64,000 bases of DNA from Dokdonella sp. (GCF_019634815.1 NZ_JAHCAP010000020.1:1-64000); one strand, 5' to 3'; shown: positions 16,700 to 25,395, numbered from the stretch's first letter. The notes: generated from the letters alone by a model not told the origin. Numbers and translations: made by a program.

Positions 16700-18103
16700 C
16701 TACCTGGCGGCACGCTGCAGGAACGATGCGGCAGTCGTCATCGGCCGGTTCGCCTGCTCGAAACCATTCGCGAAGATGACATCGGAAATCACCGATTCTT
16801 CGACCAGCACGAAGATGTCCGAAGCATCGTTGGTGTCGTTGGGCACCAGGTTGCTCGCCTCCGATGCGAAGGCCATCGACAGACCCGAGGCATTCACGGC
16901 CAGCGTGTAGCCGGACGCCCCGTTGCCCGGCGCGCCGGCACTGTCCGTGCTGATCATCTGCGGCGCGCCGGCGCCTGGAACAAACACGAAGACCTGCGGG
17001 TAGCGGCCTGATCCGGTCCAGTTGTAAAGGCAGGCCATCACCACGCTGCCGATATCGGACACTGCCGAGGTCGAACAACTGTCGTAGTCGGTCGCAGGAA
17101 TCGCGCTGGGCCGCGGGATGGGCGTGATGGTGTTGGTTTGACGGTCACGCAGGTAGACACCGCTGTTGCCGCTGCAATCCACGCCGTTGGCCGTGCCCAA
17201 GCCAGCGTAGCAGGGCACCTTGACAGCCACGTAGCGGCCGCTCGGGGAGATCGCGGGATAGTAGGCGAACGAATTCGGTCCGTTGGGCATGGTCGGACTG
17301 CGGCTGATGAGCTCGATGGTATTGGCCTCGAGATCACGCACGTAAGCCTGACCGGTGCCGGCGCCGGCAACCATCGCCGGATCACACAGCATCGCCAGAA
17401 AACGCCCGGTGCCGGAGAGCGCATGCGGCAGCAGCGCGCAGGTACCGCCTGACGCAGTCCCATCGGCCTTGACCGAGGCCATCTCGACCTGGCCCGTCTG
17501 CATGTCCTTGACATAGATCTCACCGGAACTGCCCGTCGGCGTGGCCGGCAGGTACGCCAGGCTCACGGCCGCGCTCATGTTGGCGACGGTCTGGAACGCG
17601 ACGTAACGGCCATCGGCCGAGATCGACACGGTGTTGTCTTCGATGCCCGTGCTCGCGGCCTGGCCCGCGGCATTGGCGCTGGCCACTTCCAAGGCGCCGG
17701 TCTGGCGGTCCTTGCGCAGTGCCTGCCAGTTCGGACCGTAAGCCGACCGGCTGTAGGTGAGAAAGGCAACATAGCGCCCATCGCCCGAAACCGCGGGCGA
17801 CTCGCCGCGGAAAAGGCCGCCGCCATCCAGCGATATCGCTTCGATCAGGCCGGTATCCAGATCGATCGCGACGGCGCGGTTGCCGTTGTAGTCGTCGCCG
17901 AGCCACTGCTTCGCATCGCTTGTGAACACCACGGTGCGGCCGTCAGCCGATACATCGACATCCGTCGACTGGCCGTTCGGCTCGATGCCAGGGCCAGGCA
18001 CCAAGCGCCCATAGAGGAAATCGGCATGGGCCAGCCCGGGGCAGGCAGCCAGGGCAAGCAGGCTCAGCAGGGCGGCGGGCAGGCGGGCACGGTTCAAGGA
18101 CAT
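16700..18103 (-). CDS. Secreted beta-propeller (TolB/PD40-like) protein, copy 1
   Basis: A 467-residue exported protein beginning MSLNRARLPAALLSLLALAA and cleaved after AHA. The mature part repeats the pattern VSADGRTVVFTSD, VSGDGRYVAFLTYS, ISADGRYVAFQT and ISPSGRYVAVKV, typical of PD40/TolB propeller blades. Near the end lies DVIFANGFEQ, the recurrent C-terminal signature of this region, followed by 16 more residues. Its paralog at 18641 is about the same length, on the same strand and similar throughout, so the two arose by tandem duplication. Confidence 0.82.
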   Translation of the reverse strand: MSLNRARLPAALLSLLALAACPGLAHADFLYGRLVPGPGIEPNGQSTDVDVSADGRTVVFTSDAKQWLGDDYNGNRAVAIDLDTGLIEAISLDGGGLFRGESPAVSGDGRYVAFLTYSRSAYGPNWQALRKDRQTGALEVASANAAGQAASTGIEDNTVSISADGRYVAFQTVANMSAAVSLAYLPATPTGSSGEIYVKDMQTGQVEMASVKADGTASGGTCALLPHALSGTGRFLAMLCDPAMVAGAGTGQAYVRDLEANTIELISRSPTMPNGPNSFAYYPAISPSGRYVAVKVPCYAGLGTANGVDCSGNSGVYLRDRQTNTITPIPRPSAIPATDYDSCSTSAVSDIGSVVMACLYNWTGSGRYPQVFVFVPGAGAPQMISTDSAGAPGNGASGYTLAVNASGLSMAFASEASNLVPNDTNDASDIFVLVEESVISDVIFANGFEQANRPMTTAASFLQRAAR

Positions 18104-18239
18104 GGGCGGTATCGCTGTGGCAGGAAGTCCAAGGCAAGAACGCAACTTCGCGTCCGATCCCCTCATGCAAGCCCGCATTGCCAGCACCCGGCAACGGGCA
18201 TACCGCGGCGCCACCCGAGCCGTCTCATTGGAACGCCCC

Positions 18240-18290
18240 ATGTCCATGCAGATCCGCGACTTGTCCGGACCCGCGCCCACACCGGCGTAG
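18240..18290 (+). pseudogene. Truncated copy of the small gene at 20223
   Basis: The 16 codons from ATG 18240 read MSMQIRDLSGPAPTPA, clearly related to the start of the intact gene at 20223 (MSTQIRDLPKAPPSPDW). The frame then ends at a TAG inside the GTAG head of the REP array that begins at 18287. Both copies lie the same way round, just upstream of and divergent from a propeller gene, so the unit was duplicated and one small gene was later cut by REP DNA. Confidence 0.72.
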
Positions 18291-18640
18291 AGCGGAGCTT
18301 GCTCTGCTCCCATGCGCCCCAAGCCGAGCGAGCTCGGCTCTACAGGAGCACACCACCGCCGTCGTAGAGCGGAGCTTGCTCTGCTCCCATGCGCCCCAAG
18401 CCGAGCGAGCTCGGCTCTACAAAACCCACCGCGTCGTGGAGCGGAGCTTGCTCCGCTCCCGGGCGTCAGGTCGGGCCTTCCGGCCCTCCTACCTCGCGCA
18501 GTTGTAGGAGCGACGGCAGTCGCGACCTTCCCGTAGAGCGGAGCTTGCTCCGCTGCGTTTTCCACCCCGTTGCCGCTCCGCGAGCCGAGCGAGCTCGGCT
18601 CTACAAAACCCACCGCCCCGTGGAGCGGAGCTCGGCAGAG
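18287..18640. repeat. Cluster of GTAG-headed REP palindromes
   Basis: The gap between the two propeller genes is filled with imperfect palindromes. One type reads GTAGAGCGGAGCTTGCTC and its variants; the second reads GAGCCGAGCGAGCTCGGCTC with CTAC; a third, once in each orientation near 18440-18520, reads GTAGGAGCGACGGCAGTCGC. Spacers such as AAAACCCACCG recur. The GTAG head and CTAC tail match the REP families of Xanthomonadales, mobilised in trans by RAYT transposases. No transposase gene lies in this window. Confidence 0.85.
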
Positions 18641-20059
18641 TCAGTGCCCCCGTGCGGACATCACCTCCAGGACCGCCGGCGCGGTCACGCGCCCTTGCTC
18701 CGCGGGATCGAAGCCGTTGGCGAAGATCACGTCGAAAATCACCGATTCTTCCACCAGCACGTAGATGTCGGTTACACCGTTATGGTCATTCGCGTCGGCA
18801 TTGCTGGCCTCCGACTCCCATGCCATCGACAATCCCGACGCGTTCACCGCGAGTGTGCTGCCGGCCGAGCCGTTGCTTGCCCCGGTGCCGCCGGCTGCCG
18901 GGCTGATCAATTCCGGTGCACCCGCGCCAGGTACGAACAGGAATACCTGCGGATAGCGTCCTGCTCCCGCCCAGGTGTTGAGGCAGGCCAATACCACGCT
19001 GCCGACATCCGAAATCGCCGTCACGCTGCACGTGTCGTATTCGGTGCTCGGGAGCAGCGCCGGCCGCGGAATCGATGTCGTGGTGCCGGCCTGGCGGTCG
19101 CGCACATAGATGCCGCTGTTGCTCGCGATGTTCGCGCCATCGGCATAGCCCAGGCCGCCGTAACCGCGCATCTGGAAGCTGACGAAGCGGCCGCTGGGCG
19201 AGATCGCCGGGCGACCGCCGAAGGTGCTCGTCCCGTTCGGAACGGCAGCGTTGCGGCTGATCAATTCGGTGGTGTTGGCCTGCAGGTCGCGCACATAGAC
19301 CTGGCCAGCGGTCGCGCCGCCGACCATCGCGGGAGAACACAACATGACCACGAGGCGACCGTTGCCCGACAGCGCATGCGGGAGCAAGTCGCAAGTGCCG
19401 CCGGACAGGCTGCCATCGTTCTTGCGCGAGGCCACCTTGAGCTCACCGCTCACCATGTCCTTGACGAAGATCTCGCCGCTGCTGCCGGCCGGGACCATGC
19501 CGCCGCCCGCGGGGTTCGCATGCGCGGCGCCGAGGTTGGAGGAGGTGGACTGGAACGCGACATGGCGGCCATCGGCCGAAATCGACACCGTGTTGTCCTC
19601 GATGCCGCTGTCGGCCGCCTGCCCGATCAGATTGGAACTGGCCAGGACCACCGCGCCGGTCTGGCGATCCTTGCGCAGCGCCTGCCAGTTCGGCCCGTAG
19701 CTGCCATTGGCATGCGTCAGGAAGGCAATGTAGCGTCCGTCACCCGAGACAGCCGGAGCCTCGCCGCGAAAGAGGCCGCTGCCATCCGCGGAGAGCGCTT
19801 CGACCGTGCCGGCTTGGAGATCGACGGCGAGCGCGCGGGTGCCGTTGAAGGTGTCGCCCAGCCACAGTTGCGAGTCGCTGGTGAACACCACGGTGCGGCC
19901 GTCGGACGATACATCCACCCAACTCGAACGGGCGTTCGCTTCGCCGCCCTGGGGCGTGAGGCGGCCGTAGAGGAAATCGGCGCGGGCAGGATCCGGGCAG
20001 GCGATCAGGGCGAGCAGACCCAGCAGGGCGATGGGTGCGCGGGCAAGAGCAGGTGACAT
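18641..20059 (-). CDS. Secreted beta-propeller (TolB/PD40-like) protein, copy 2
   Basis: A 472-residue paralog of the protein at 16700. It has a signal peptide (ALLGLLALIACPDPARA) and the same blade motifs (VSSDGRTVVFTSDSQLWLGD, VSGDGRYIAFLTHANGSYG, ISADGRHVAFQST). It ends with DVIFANGFDPAEQ and 18 further residues. The copies share phrases such as YGPNWQALRKDRQTGA word for word. The stop codon abuts the REP cluster. Ligand and function are unknown; propellers of this type usually bind proteins or polysaccharides. Confidence 0.82.
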   Translation of the reverse strand: MSPALARAPIALLGLLALIACPDPARADFLYGRLTPQGGEANARSSWVDVSSDGRTVVFTSDSQLWLGDTFNGTRALAVDLQAGTVEALSADGSGLFRGEAPAVSGDGRYIAFLTHANGSYGPNWQALRKDRQTGAVVLASSNLIGQAADSGIEDNTVSISADGRHVAFQSTSSNLGAAHANPAGGGMVPAGSSGEIFVKDMVSGELKVASRKNDGSLSGGTCDLLPHALSGNGRLVVMLCSPAMVGGATAGQVYVRDLQANTTELISRNAAVPNGTSTFGGRPAISPSGRFVSFQMRGYGGLGYADGANIASNSGIYVRDRQAGTTTSIPRPALLPSTEYDTCSVTAISDVGSVVLACLNTWAGAGRYPQVFLFVPGAGAPELISPAAGGTGASNGSAGSTLAVNASGLSMAWESEASNADANDHNGVTDIYVLVEESVIFDVIFANGFDPAEQGRVTAPAVLEVMSARGH

Positions 20060-20222
20060 GGGCGATCTCGCAGTGGTTGGGGGTTCCCATCCTGACTATG
20101 CAAAACCGCGCCAGATCCCCGCATGCCAACCGGGACAGCCATGCCCGGAGACGGCAGATTGCCAGCACCGCTCCGGTGGCCTACCTTTGAACGACACTGG
20201 CCGGCACGAAAGAGGCGGCACC

Positions 20223-20618
20223 ATGTCCACGCAGATCCGCGACCTACCCAAAGCCCCCCCATCTCCGGACTGGAGCGTGAGCGGCATGCAAACGACGGGC
20301 GCCAACGGCCAGGCGCGGGTGGACATCCGCGTCACCGGGCGCGTCACCGGCAAGATCGACCAGGGCGGCGGCACCGACGCGGTGCGCGTGTCGCTGTGGG
20401 ACGACGGCGAGGAAAAGGACTTCAAGGTTGTCCCGGTCCCGCTGGGCGCCACTGCAGTCGTGGATGTGCGGCTCGGCTTCTCCGGGCGTTACGACGACAC
20501 CGCGGGCGGCATCGGCATCACCGTGGTCCATGGCTCGCACGCCGGCGCGCAGGCACTGTTCGCGCTCGATCCGTTCTTTCCCAAGGATGTCCAGGCCGGC
20601 GCCAAGCCGGAAGCCTGA
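20223..20618 (+). CDS. Small soluble protein of unknown function
   Basis: A 131-residue protein with no signal peptide, starting MSTQIRDLPKAPPSPDWSVS. The middle is beta-rich (ARVDIRVTGRVTGKIDQGGG, then AVRVSLWDDGEEKDF) and the end is FFPKDVQAGAKPEA. It lies divergent from the propeller at 18641 with 163 bases between. The truncated duplicate at 18240 shows that propeller and small gene were copied as one unit, so they may work together. No domain is recognised. Confidence 0.6.
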   Translation: MSTQIRDLPKAPPSPDWSVSGMQTTGANGQARVDIRVTGRVTGKIDQGGGTDAVRVSLWDDGEEKDFKVVPVPLGATAVVDVRLGFSGRYDDTAGGIGITVVHGSHAGAQALFALDPFFPKDVQAGAKPEA

Positions 20619-20725
20619 GCGCAAGCGCGCCCCATGCGGTGTGCGCGCAGGCGCGCTCGCGCCGCTGTGATATTTCGCCCGCCTGCGCGAATCACGATGC
20701 CGACGACAGCATCGGGCAAGGCGCA

Positions 20726-21247
20726 ATGGAGCAGGCACTGGGCATGACCACGGCAGACCGGGACACGGATTTTCGCGAGCTGCTCGAACGCCACCGCGGC
20801 ATCGTGTTCAAGGTGGCCAGCAGCTACGCCAACAATGCCGCGGACCGCGAGGACCTCGCGCAGGAAATCGCCGCGCAGGTCTGGCGCGCATTCCCGCGCT
20901 ACGACGGCGAGCATGAGTTCTCGACCTGGATGTATCGCATCGCGCTCAACGTGGCGATTTCGCATCTGCGCGAGCGCAGCCGCTACGAGCGCCACCATGA
21001 GGCGCTCGATCTCGCCAGCCACGATGTCGCCAGCACCGACGCGGCGCCCGATGCCGATGCCGCCGTGCGCGAGTTGCAGCGCTGCATCGCGCGTCTGGAC
21101 CCGCTCAACCGCGCGCTCTTGATCCTGTATCTGGACGAGCGCAGCCAGCGCGAGATCGCCGAGATTCTCGGCATCAGCGAAACCAACGTGGCCACCAAGA
21201 TCGGGCGCCTGAAACAGCGCCTGCGCAACGACATGAGCGAGGTTTGA
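20726..21247 (+). CDS. ECF-family RNA polymerase sigma factor
   Basis: A 173-residue sigma factor: region 2 (IVFKVASSYANNAADREDLA, then QEIAAQVWRAFPRYDGE and STWMYRIALNVAISHLRE) and region 4 (LLILYLDERSQREIAEILG, then ISETNVATKIGRLKQRL). An in-frame ATG at 20744 could be the real start. The next gene, four bases downstream, encodes a membrane protein that probably serves as its partner. Target promoters are not known. Confidence 0.88.
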   Translation: MEQALGMTTADRDTDFRELLERHRGIVFKVASSYANNAADREDLAQEIAAQVWRAFPRYDGEHEFSTWMYRIALNVAISHLRERSRYERHHEALDLASHDVASTDAAPDADAAVRELQRCIARLDPLNRALLILYLDERSQREIAEILGISETNVATKIGRLKQRLRNDMSEV

Positions 21248-21250
21248 GCA

Positions 21251-21910
21251 ATGGAGACGACGATGGAACTGGACGAACTCAAGGCCGCCTGGCAGTCACT
21301 CGACCGCCAGCTGCAACGCCGCAGCACGCTGGACATGGAACTGCACATCGAACGCAAGCTCGATCGCCTGCGCTCGCGCGTGCGCCGCCTGTACTGGGGC
21401 AAGATCGCGCAGATCCTGTTCGGCGACGCGCTGATCTACTTCGGCATCATGGTTTCGATCAGCCAGCGCGCGACGCCGCACCTGCTCGCCTGCAGCCTGT
21501 ACATGCTCGCCTATGGCGTGCTGACCGTGGTGTTCGGCGGGGTGATGCTCGGCCGCATCTCGGGCATCGACCACACTGCCCCGGTGCTCGACATCTCGCG
21601 ACGGGTGGTCGCCCTGCGCCGGGCCTACCGGGTCGAAAACCTTTGCCTGGGCCTGCCGTGGTGGTTCCTGTGGATCGCGATCTTCGCGCTTGAAATGCAG
21701 GCCATGGTCGGCATCGACCTGTTCGTGCGCGCCCCGGCCTTCCTCTGGATCAGCGGCGGCCTTGGCGTGATCGGCTTCATCGGCACGCTCGTCTGGTTCG
21801 GCCGCCGCAATGCCCGGCTGGCGGCCGATGGCGACGCCTCCGACGCCCCGCGCAGCCTGCGCGAGGCCAATCGGATCCTCGCCGACATCGCGCGTTTCGA
21901 GCAGTCCTGA
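21251..21910 (+). CDS. Membrane protein, probable partner of the upstream sigma factor
   Basis: A 219-residue protein with a charged N-terminal cytoplasmic part (METTMELDELKAAWQSLDRQ, many Arg) and four hydrophobic segments between about residues 55 and 185. Its N-terminus resembles the short soluble head of sigma-factor-associated membrane proteins, and its gene is coupled to an ECF sigma gene. The anti-sigma role is inferred from context only; the classical zinc-binding anti-sigma motif is absent. Confidence 0.7.
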   Translation: METTMELDELKAAWQSLDRQLQRRSTLDMELHIERKLDRLRSRVRRLYWGKIAQILFGDALIYFGIMVSISQRATPHLLACSLYMLAYGVLTVVFGGVMLGRISGIDHTAPVLDISRRVVALRRAYRVENLCLGLPWWFLWIAIFALEMQAMVGIDLFVRAPAFLWISGGLGVIGFIGTLVWFGRRNARLAADGDASDAPRSLREANRILADIARFEQS

Positions 21911-21916
21911 ACCGGC

Positions 21917-21949
21917 ATATATCGCTTCATCGCGACAGCGCGATATAAT
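21917..21949 (+). promoter_or_regulatory. ahcY promoter with operator-like motif shared with metF
   Basis: A 33-base element with inverted ends (TATATCGC ... GCGATATA) and a core TTCATCGCGAC, ending in the -10 hexamer TATAAT (21944-21949). The same element, aligned without gaps, lies at 43035-43067 before metF. Transcription would start near 21956, just before the SAH riboswitch. The ArsR-type regulator SahR is known to control SAM-cycle genes in Proteobacteria and is a candidate binder, but I have not compared its published site. Confidence 0.65.
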
Positions 21950-21960
21950 CCGCGGCCGCC

Positions 21961-22040
21961 TGTCGAGGGGCGCTGCACGTGGGCCCGCCAATCCGCGGCC
22001 CCGCTCAGGCTCGACATGCGCTTTCGCAGCAACGGCGCCC
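21961..22040 (+). ncRNA. S-adenosylhomocysteine (SAH) riboswitch
   Basis: The leader folds as the SAH aptamer. P1 pairs TGTCGAG (21961-21967) with CTCGACA (22010-22016). The conserved GGGGCGCTGCA follows P1. A small hairpin TGCGCTTTCGCA lies after P1, and the pseudoknot is made by GGGCGC (21968-21973) and GCGCCC (22035-22040), the latter preceded by the conserved AACG. SAH binding raises expression of the hydrolase that removes it. A nine-base-pair hairpin at 22058-22080 lies between aptamer and ribosome site and may be the expression platform. Confidence 0.92.
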
Positions 22041-22108
22041 GGAACCTCGATCGTATCGTCCGCCGCCGCGCGCGCGGCGGACACGCGATCCCGAACCGGA
22101 GTCCTGCC

Positions 22109-23554
22109 ATGAACGCACAGATCAAGACTTTCTCCACCGAGGGCGACTACAAGGTCGCTGACATCAAGCTGGCCGACTGGGGCCGCAAGGAAATCGACAT
22201 CGCCGAAGCCGAAATGCCCGGCCTGATGTCGATCCGCAAGAAGCACGCCGCGGGCAAGCCGCTCAAGGGCGTGCGCGTGACCGGTTCCCTGCACATGACG
22301 ATCCAGACCGCGGTCTTGATCGAAACGCTCAAGGACATCGGCGCCGACGTGCGCTGGGCCTCGTGCAACATCTTCAGCACCCAGGACCACGCTGCCGCCG
22401 CGATCGCCAAGTCCGGCACGCCGGTGTTCGCATGGAAGGGCGAGAGCCTGGAGGAATACTGGGACTGCACGCTCGATGCGCTGTCCTTCCCCGACGGCAA
22501 GGGCGGCTTCCTCGGCCCGCAGCTCGTGGTCGATGACGGCGGCGACGTGACCCTGCTGATCCACAAGGGCTACGAACTGGAAAAGGGTGACGCGAGCTGG
22601 GTCGACAGCGCCTCGGGCAGCCACGAGGAACAGGTCATCAAGAATCTGCTCAAGCGCGTCGCCAAGGAGCGCCCGGGTTACTGGACGCGCGTCGTCGCCG
22701 ACTGGAAGGGCGTGTCCGAAGAAACCACCACCGGCGTGCACCGCCTGTATCAGCTCGCCGAAGCCGGCAAGCTGCTGGTGCCGGCGATCAACGTCAACGA
22801 CTCGGTCACCAAGTCCAAGTTCGACAACCTCTACGGCTGCCGCGAGTCGCTCGCCGATGGCCTCAAGCGCGCGATGGACGTGATGCTCGCGGGCAAGGTC
22901 GCGGTGGTGTGCGGCTACGGCGATGTCGGCAAGGGGTCGGCGCACAGCTTGCGTGCCTACGGCGCGCGCGTGGTCGTCACCGAGATCGATCCGATCAATG
23001 CGCTGCAGGCGGCGATGGAAGGTTTCGAGGTCAACACCGTCGAGTCCACGCTGGGCCGCGGCGACATCTACGTCACCACCACCGGCAACAAGGACGTGCT
23101 CACGCTCGCCCACCTGTCGGCGATGAAGGACCAGGCCATCGTCTGCAACATCGGCCACTTCGACAACGAGATCCAGGTCGATGCGCTCAACACCTCGGGC
23201 GCGGTCAAGACCAACATCAAGCCGCAAGTCGACAAGTACACGTTCAAGGACGGCCGCGCGATCTTCCTGCTCGCCGAAGGCCGCCTCGTCAATCTCGGCT
23301 GCGCCACCGGCCATCCGAGCTTCGTGATGAGCAATTCGTTCTCCAACCAGACGCTGGCGCAGCTCGACCTGTGGGCGAACAAGGACGGCTACCAGCCCAA
23401 GGTCTACATCCTGCCCAAGAAGCTCGACGAGGAAGTCGCGCGCCTGCATCTGGAAAAGATCGGCGTGAAGCTCACCACGCTCAGCGCCGAGCAAGCCGCG
23501 TATCTGGGCGTGCCGGTGGAAGGCCCCTACAAGCCCGAGCACTATCGCTACTGA
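22109..23554 (+). CDS. ahcY: Adenosylhomocysteinase
   Basis: Splits S-adenosylhomocysteine to homocysteine and adenosine, clearing the inhibitor made by methyltransferases. The 481-residue protein has the usual long bacterial form, the NAD-binding [14 protein letters not shown] near residue 266, catalytic-region phrases ([15 protein letters not shown]) and the conserved end [10 protein letters not shown]. The start follows GGAG at about 22098. Expression is set by an operator-like promoter and an SAH riboswitch. Its last 177 codons plus terminator are duplicated at 24735. Confidence 0.97.
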   Translation: MNAQIKTFSTEGDYKVADIKLADWGRKEIDIAEAEMPGLMSIRKKHAAGKPLKGVRVTGSLHMTIQTAVLIETLKDIGADVRWASCNIFSTQDHAAAAIAKSGTPVFAWKGESLEEYWDCTLDALSFPDGKGGFLGPQLVVDDGGDVTLLIHKGYELEKGDASWVDSASGSHEEQVIKNLLKRVAKERPGYWTRVVADWKGVSEETTTGVHRLYQLAEAGKLLVPAINVNDSVTKSKFDNLYGCRESLADGLKRAMDVMLAGKVAVVCGYGDVGKGSAHSLRAYGARVVVTEIDPINALQAAMEGFEVNTVESTLGRGDIYVTTTGNKDVLTLAHLSAMKDQAIVCNIGHFDNEIQVDALNTSGAVKTNIKPQVDKYTFKDGRAIFLLAEGRLVNLGCATGHPSFVMSNSFSNQTLAQLDLWANKDGYQPKVYILPKKLDEEVARLHLEKIGVKLTTLSAEQAAYLGVPVEGPYKPEHYRY

Positions 23555-23585
23555 GCACGCAAGCTCTCACTCGCATCGACACGAC

Positions 23586-23608
23586 GGGCGCCGCAAGGCG
23601 CCCGTTTT
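23586..23608 (+). terminator. Rho-independent terminator after ahcY
   Basis: A perfect stem GGGCGCC / GGCGCCC with GCAA loop and GTTTT tail, 31 bases after the ahcY stop. An identical terminator follows the duplicated ahcY end at 25300-25322. Confidence 0.88.
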
Positions 23609-23679
23609 CATGTGCATGTGCCGAGCCCTTCATGGCGCGCCAAGATGGCCCCGCAGAAACCATGACCGGCCAGTCCCGA

Positions 23680-24054
23680 ATGCAGCTCGAACAACTGCAC
23701 AGTAAACGTCAGGCCATCGAGGCTCTCGGATTGAAATTCGGAGCGAAGCGCATCCGTGTATTCGGCTCCGTCGCCCGCGGCGAGGAAAACGATCGCAGCG
23801 ATATTGCCTTCCTCGTCTGTTTTCCGCGCGGGTACGATCTCTTCACCCAGCGGTTGCCCCTGACCGAAGAGCTTTCCTTGCTACTCAATCGTGCAGTGGA
23901 AGTTGTTCCGGAACACAAGCTTTCCCGCGTTCATCGCACACCCCGGCAAGCTGGAAATCAGGGGGCAGCGTGTACTTCTCCGCGCTCTTTCCATGCCTCG
24001 ACACCGGGTGCCCGTGTGCCCCCGGTTTTCCGCGAATCTACGCCAACTGCATGA
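23680..24054 (+). CDS. MNT-type nucleotidyltransferase-domain protein, probably degenerate
   Basis: The N-terminal 65 residues match the minimal nucleotidyltransferase fold: LHSKRQAIEALGLKFGAKRI, then RVFGSVARGEENDRSDIAFL. The metal-binding pattern should read SDxD, but here the second aspartate is alanine (SDIA), so catalysis is doubtful. Beyond LSRVH the frame gives unlikely sequence, while the neighbouring frame reads FIAHPGKLEIRGQ, which suggests a frameshift near 23930. No HEPN toxin partner is visible. It lies between ahcY and MazEF in the inserted segment. In-frame starts at 23632 and 23662 are possible. Confidence 0.55.
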   Translation: MQLEQLHSKRQAIEALGLKFGAKRIRVFGSVARGEENDRSDIAFLVCFPRGYDLFTQRLPLTEELSLLLNRAVEVVPEHKLSRVHRTPRQAGNQGAACTSPRSFHASTPGARVPPVFRESTPTA

Positions 24055-24442
24055 TCTGGTTCAGCACCAGCAGCACGTCGGCGAACGGCTTGTCGTCCAC
24101 CTTGCGCATGGGGTGAGGCTTGCCGCCGCGCAGCCGCCAGTCGAACGACTTGGGTTGATGGCATAGAACGTAACTCGTCGCGCCGGGCTTGCGCCCGCTC
24201 ACCGTGCCTGCGACGACGGCGAATGGATTGCTTGCGTTGTATTCGGCCGTCGTCATCGGCAATCCGACGACAAGCGACGTGCGCTGGTTGAACGCCCTGG
24301 GTGACAGCACGAGGAACGGATGCACGTCGCGCATTTCTCGCCCGGCCTGCGGGTTGCAGCCGATCCAGATCACGTCCTGACGATCCGGCACCCATGTGCG
24401 CACCGATTTGCTGGAAAGCGCTCCGGCGCGCTTGCTCACCAT
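24038..24442 (-). CDS. mazF: MazF/PemK-family mRNA interferase toxin
   Basis: A 134-residue toxin of the family that cleaves mRNA at short sequences. Diagnostic stretches are WVPDRQDVIWIGCNPQAGRE, HPFLVLSPRAFNQRTSLVVG, and the C-terminal KVDDKPFADVLLVLNQIM. The start overlaps the antitoxin gene by seven bases. The gene runs against the direction of ahcY and lies in the segment between the two ahcY ends. Confidence 0.88.
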   Translation of the reverse strand: MVSKRAGALSSKSVRTWVPDRQDVIWIGCNPQAGREMRDVHPFLVLSPRAFNQRTSLVVGLPMTTAEYNASNPFAVVAGTVSGRKPGATSYVLCHQPKSFDWRLRGGKPHPMRKVDDKPFADVLLVLNQIMQLA

Positions 24443-24690
24443 CGCTCGGCACCGATGCGTTCATCGGTAGACATGGCTTCGCCGCCGTGGCTTTGCGGAT
24501 CGAAGCGGGCCAGGCGTTGTTCGAGCGTGAGCGGCGCGTCTTCGATCGGCGTGACGACGACGCGGCCATCCTCGACGGCGATGCTCACGCGCTGGTCCGC
24601 ACGCAGATGCGCGGCGCGCGCGATCGCCGATGGCAAGCGCACGCCGAGATTGTTTCCCCATTGCTTGATGTCCAGTTCGACTGCCGCCAC
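24436..24690 (-). CDS. mazE: MazE/AbrB-type antitoxin
   Basis: An 84-residue antitoxin with an AbrB-like swapped-hairpin DNA-binding start ([20 protein letters not shown], then ARAAHL) and an acidic C-terminal toxin-binding tail. It starts at a GTG at 24690. An inverted repeat GTTTA-9-TAAAC at 24710-24728 lies just upstream and may be its operator; the ahcY duplicate begins seven bases beyond it. Confidence 0.86.
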   Translation of the reverse strand: MAAVELDIKQWGNNLGVRLPSAIARAAHLRADQRVSIAVEDGRVVVTPIEDAPLTLEQRLARFDPQSHGGEAMSTDERIGAERW

Positions 24691-24734
24691 GGCACACCCC
24701 GTTCGCTATGTTTATACGAAGTCTAAACTTCGGC

Positions 24735-25268
24735 GGTTTCGAGATCAACACCGTCGAGTCCACGCTGGGGCGCGGTGACATCTACGTCACCACCACCGGC
24801 AACAAGGACGTGCTCACCCTCGCCCACCTGTCGGCCATGAAGGATCAGGCCATCGTCTGCAACATCGGCCACTTCGACAACGAGATCCAGGTCGATGCGC
24901 TCAACGCCTCGGGCGCGGTCAAGACCAACATCAAGCCGCAGGTCGACAAGTACAGCTTCAAGGATGGCCGCGCGATCTTCCTGCTCGCCGAAGGCCGCCT
25001 GGTGAACCTGGGCTGCGCCACCGGGCATCCGAGCTTCGTGATGTCGAACAGTTTCTCGAACCAGACTCTCGCGCAGATCGATCTGTGGGCGAACAAGGAT
25101 GCGTATTCGGCCAAGGTCTACATCCTGCCCAAGAAGCTCGACGAGGAAGTCGCGCGCCTGCATCTGGAAAAGATCGGCGTGAAGCTCACCACGCTCACCG
25201 CCGAGCAGGCCGCGTATCTGGGCGTGCCGGTGGAAGGCCCCTACAAGCCCGGGCACTACCGCTACTGA
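24735..25268 (+). pseudogene. Second, diverged copy of the ahcY 3' end
   Basis: This fragment encodes residues 305-481 of adenosylhomocysteinase (from [14 protein letters not shown] to [10 protein letters not shown]) and lacks the N-terminal catalytic part, so it cannot be functional alone. The frame is open and differences from the intact copy are mostly silent, meaning it was recently under selection as part of a full gene. It reads like the tail of an ahcY allele from a related strain. Confidence 0.88.
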
Positions 25269-25299
25269 GCACGCAAGCTCTCACTCGCATCGACACGAC

Positions 25300-25322
25300 G
25301 GGCGCCGCAAGGCGCCCGTTTT
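25300..25322 (+). terminator. Duplicate ahcY terminator
   Basis: Same sequence as the terminator at 23586: GGGCGCC, GCAA loop, GGCGCCC, GTTTT. It now insulates the DUF885 gene from the upstream segment. Confidence 0.85.
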
Positions 25323-25395
25323 GCAATGCGGGCTTCCCTCGACTGAGCCAGGCGCAGTGCTACTCTGCGCCGCTCCCCGCACCCGGAATCAAGCC

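Larger units (their letters stand above)
24735..25322 (+). repeat. 588-bp direct repeat of 23021-23608
   Basis: The two copies align over 588 bases without gaps, including the identical 54-base tail with the terminator. Counting by eye gives about 39 mismatches, nearly all in the first 365 bases; the last 220 bases have about four. They bracket the nucleotidyltransferase fragment and MazEF (1.1 kb). Confidence 0.88.

Noticed and set aside
23586..24735. An integrative element with attachment sites at the ahcY end.
   Set aside because: There is no integrase, tRNA target or short direct repeat; the 588-base diverged duplicate fits homologous recombination better.
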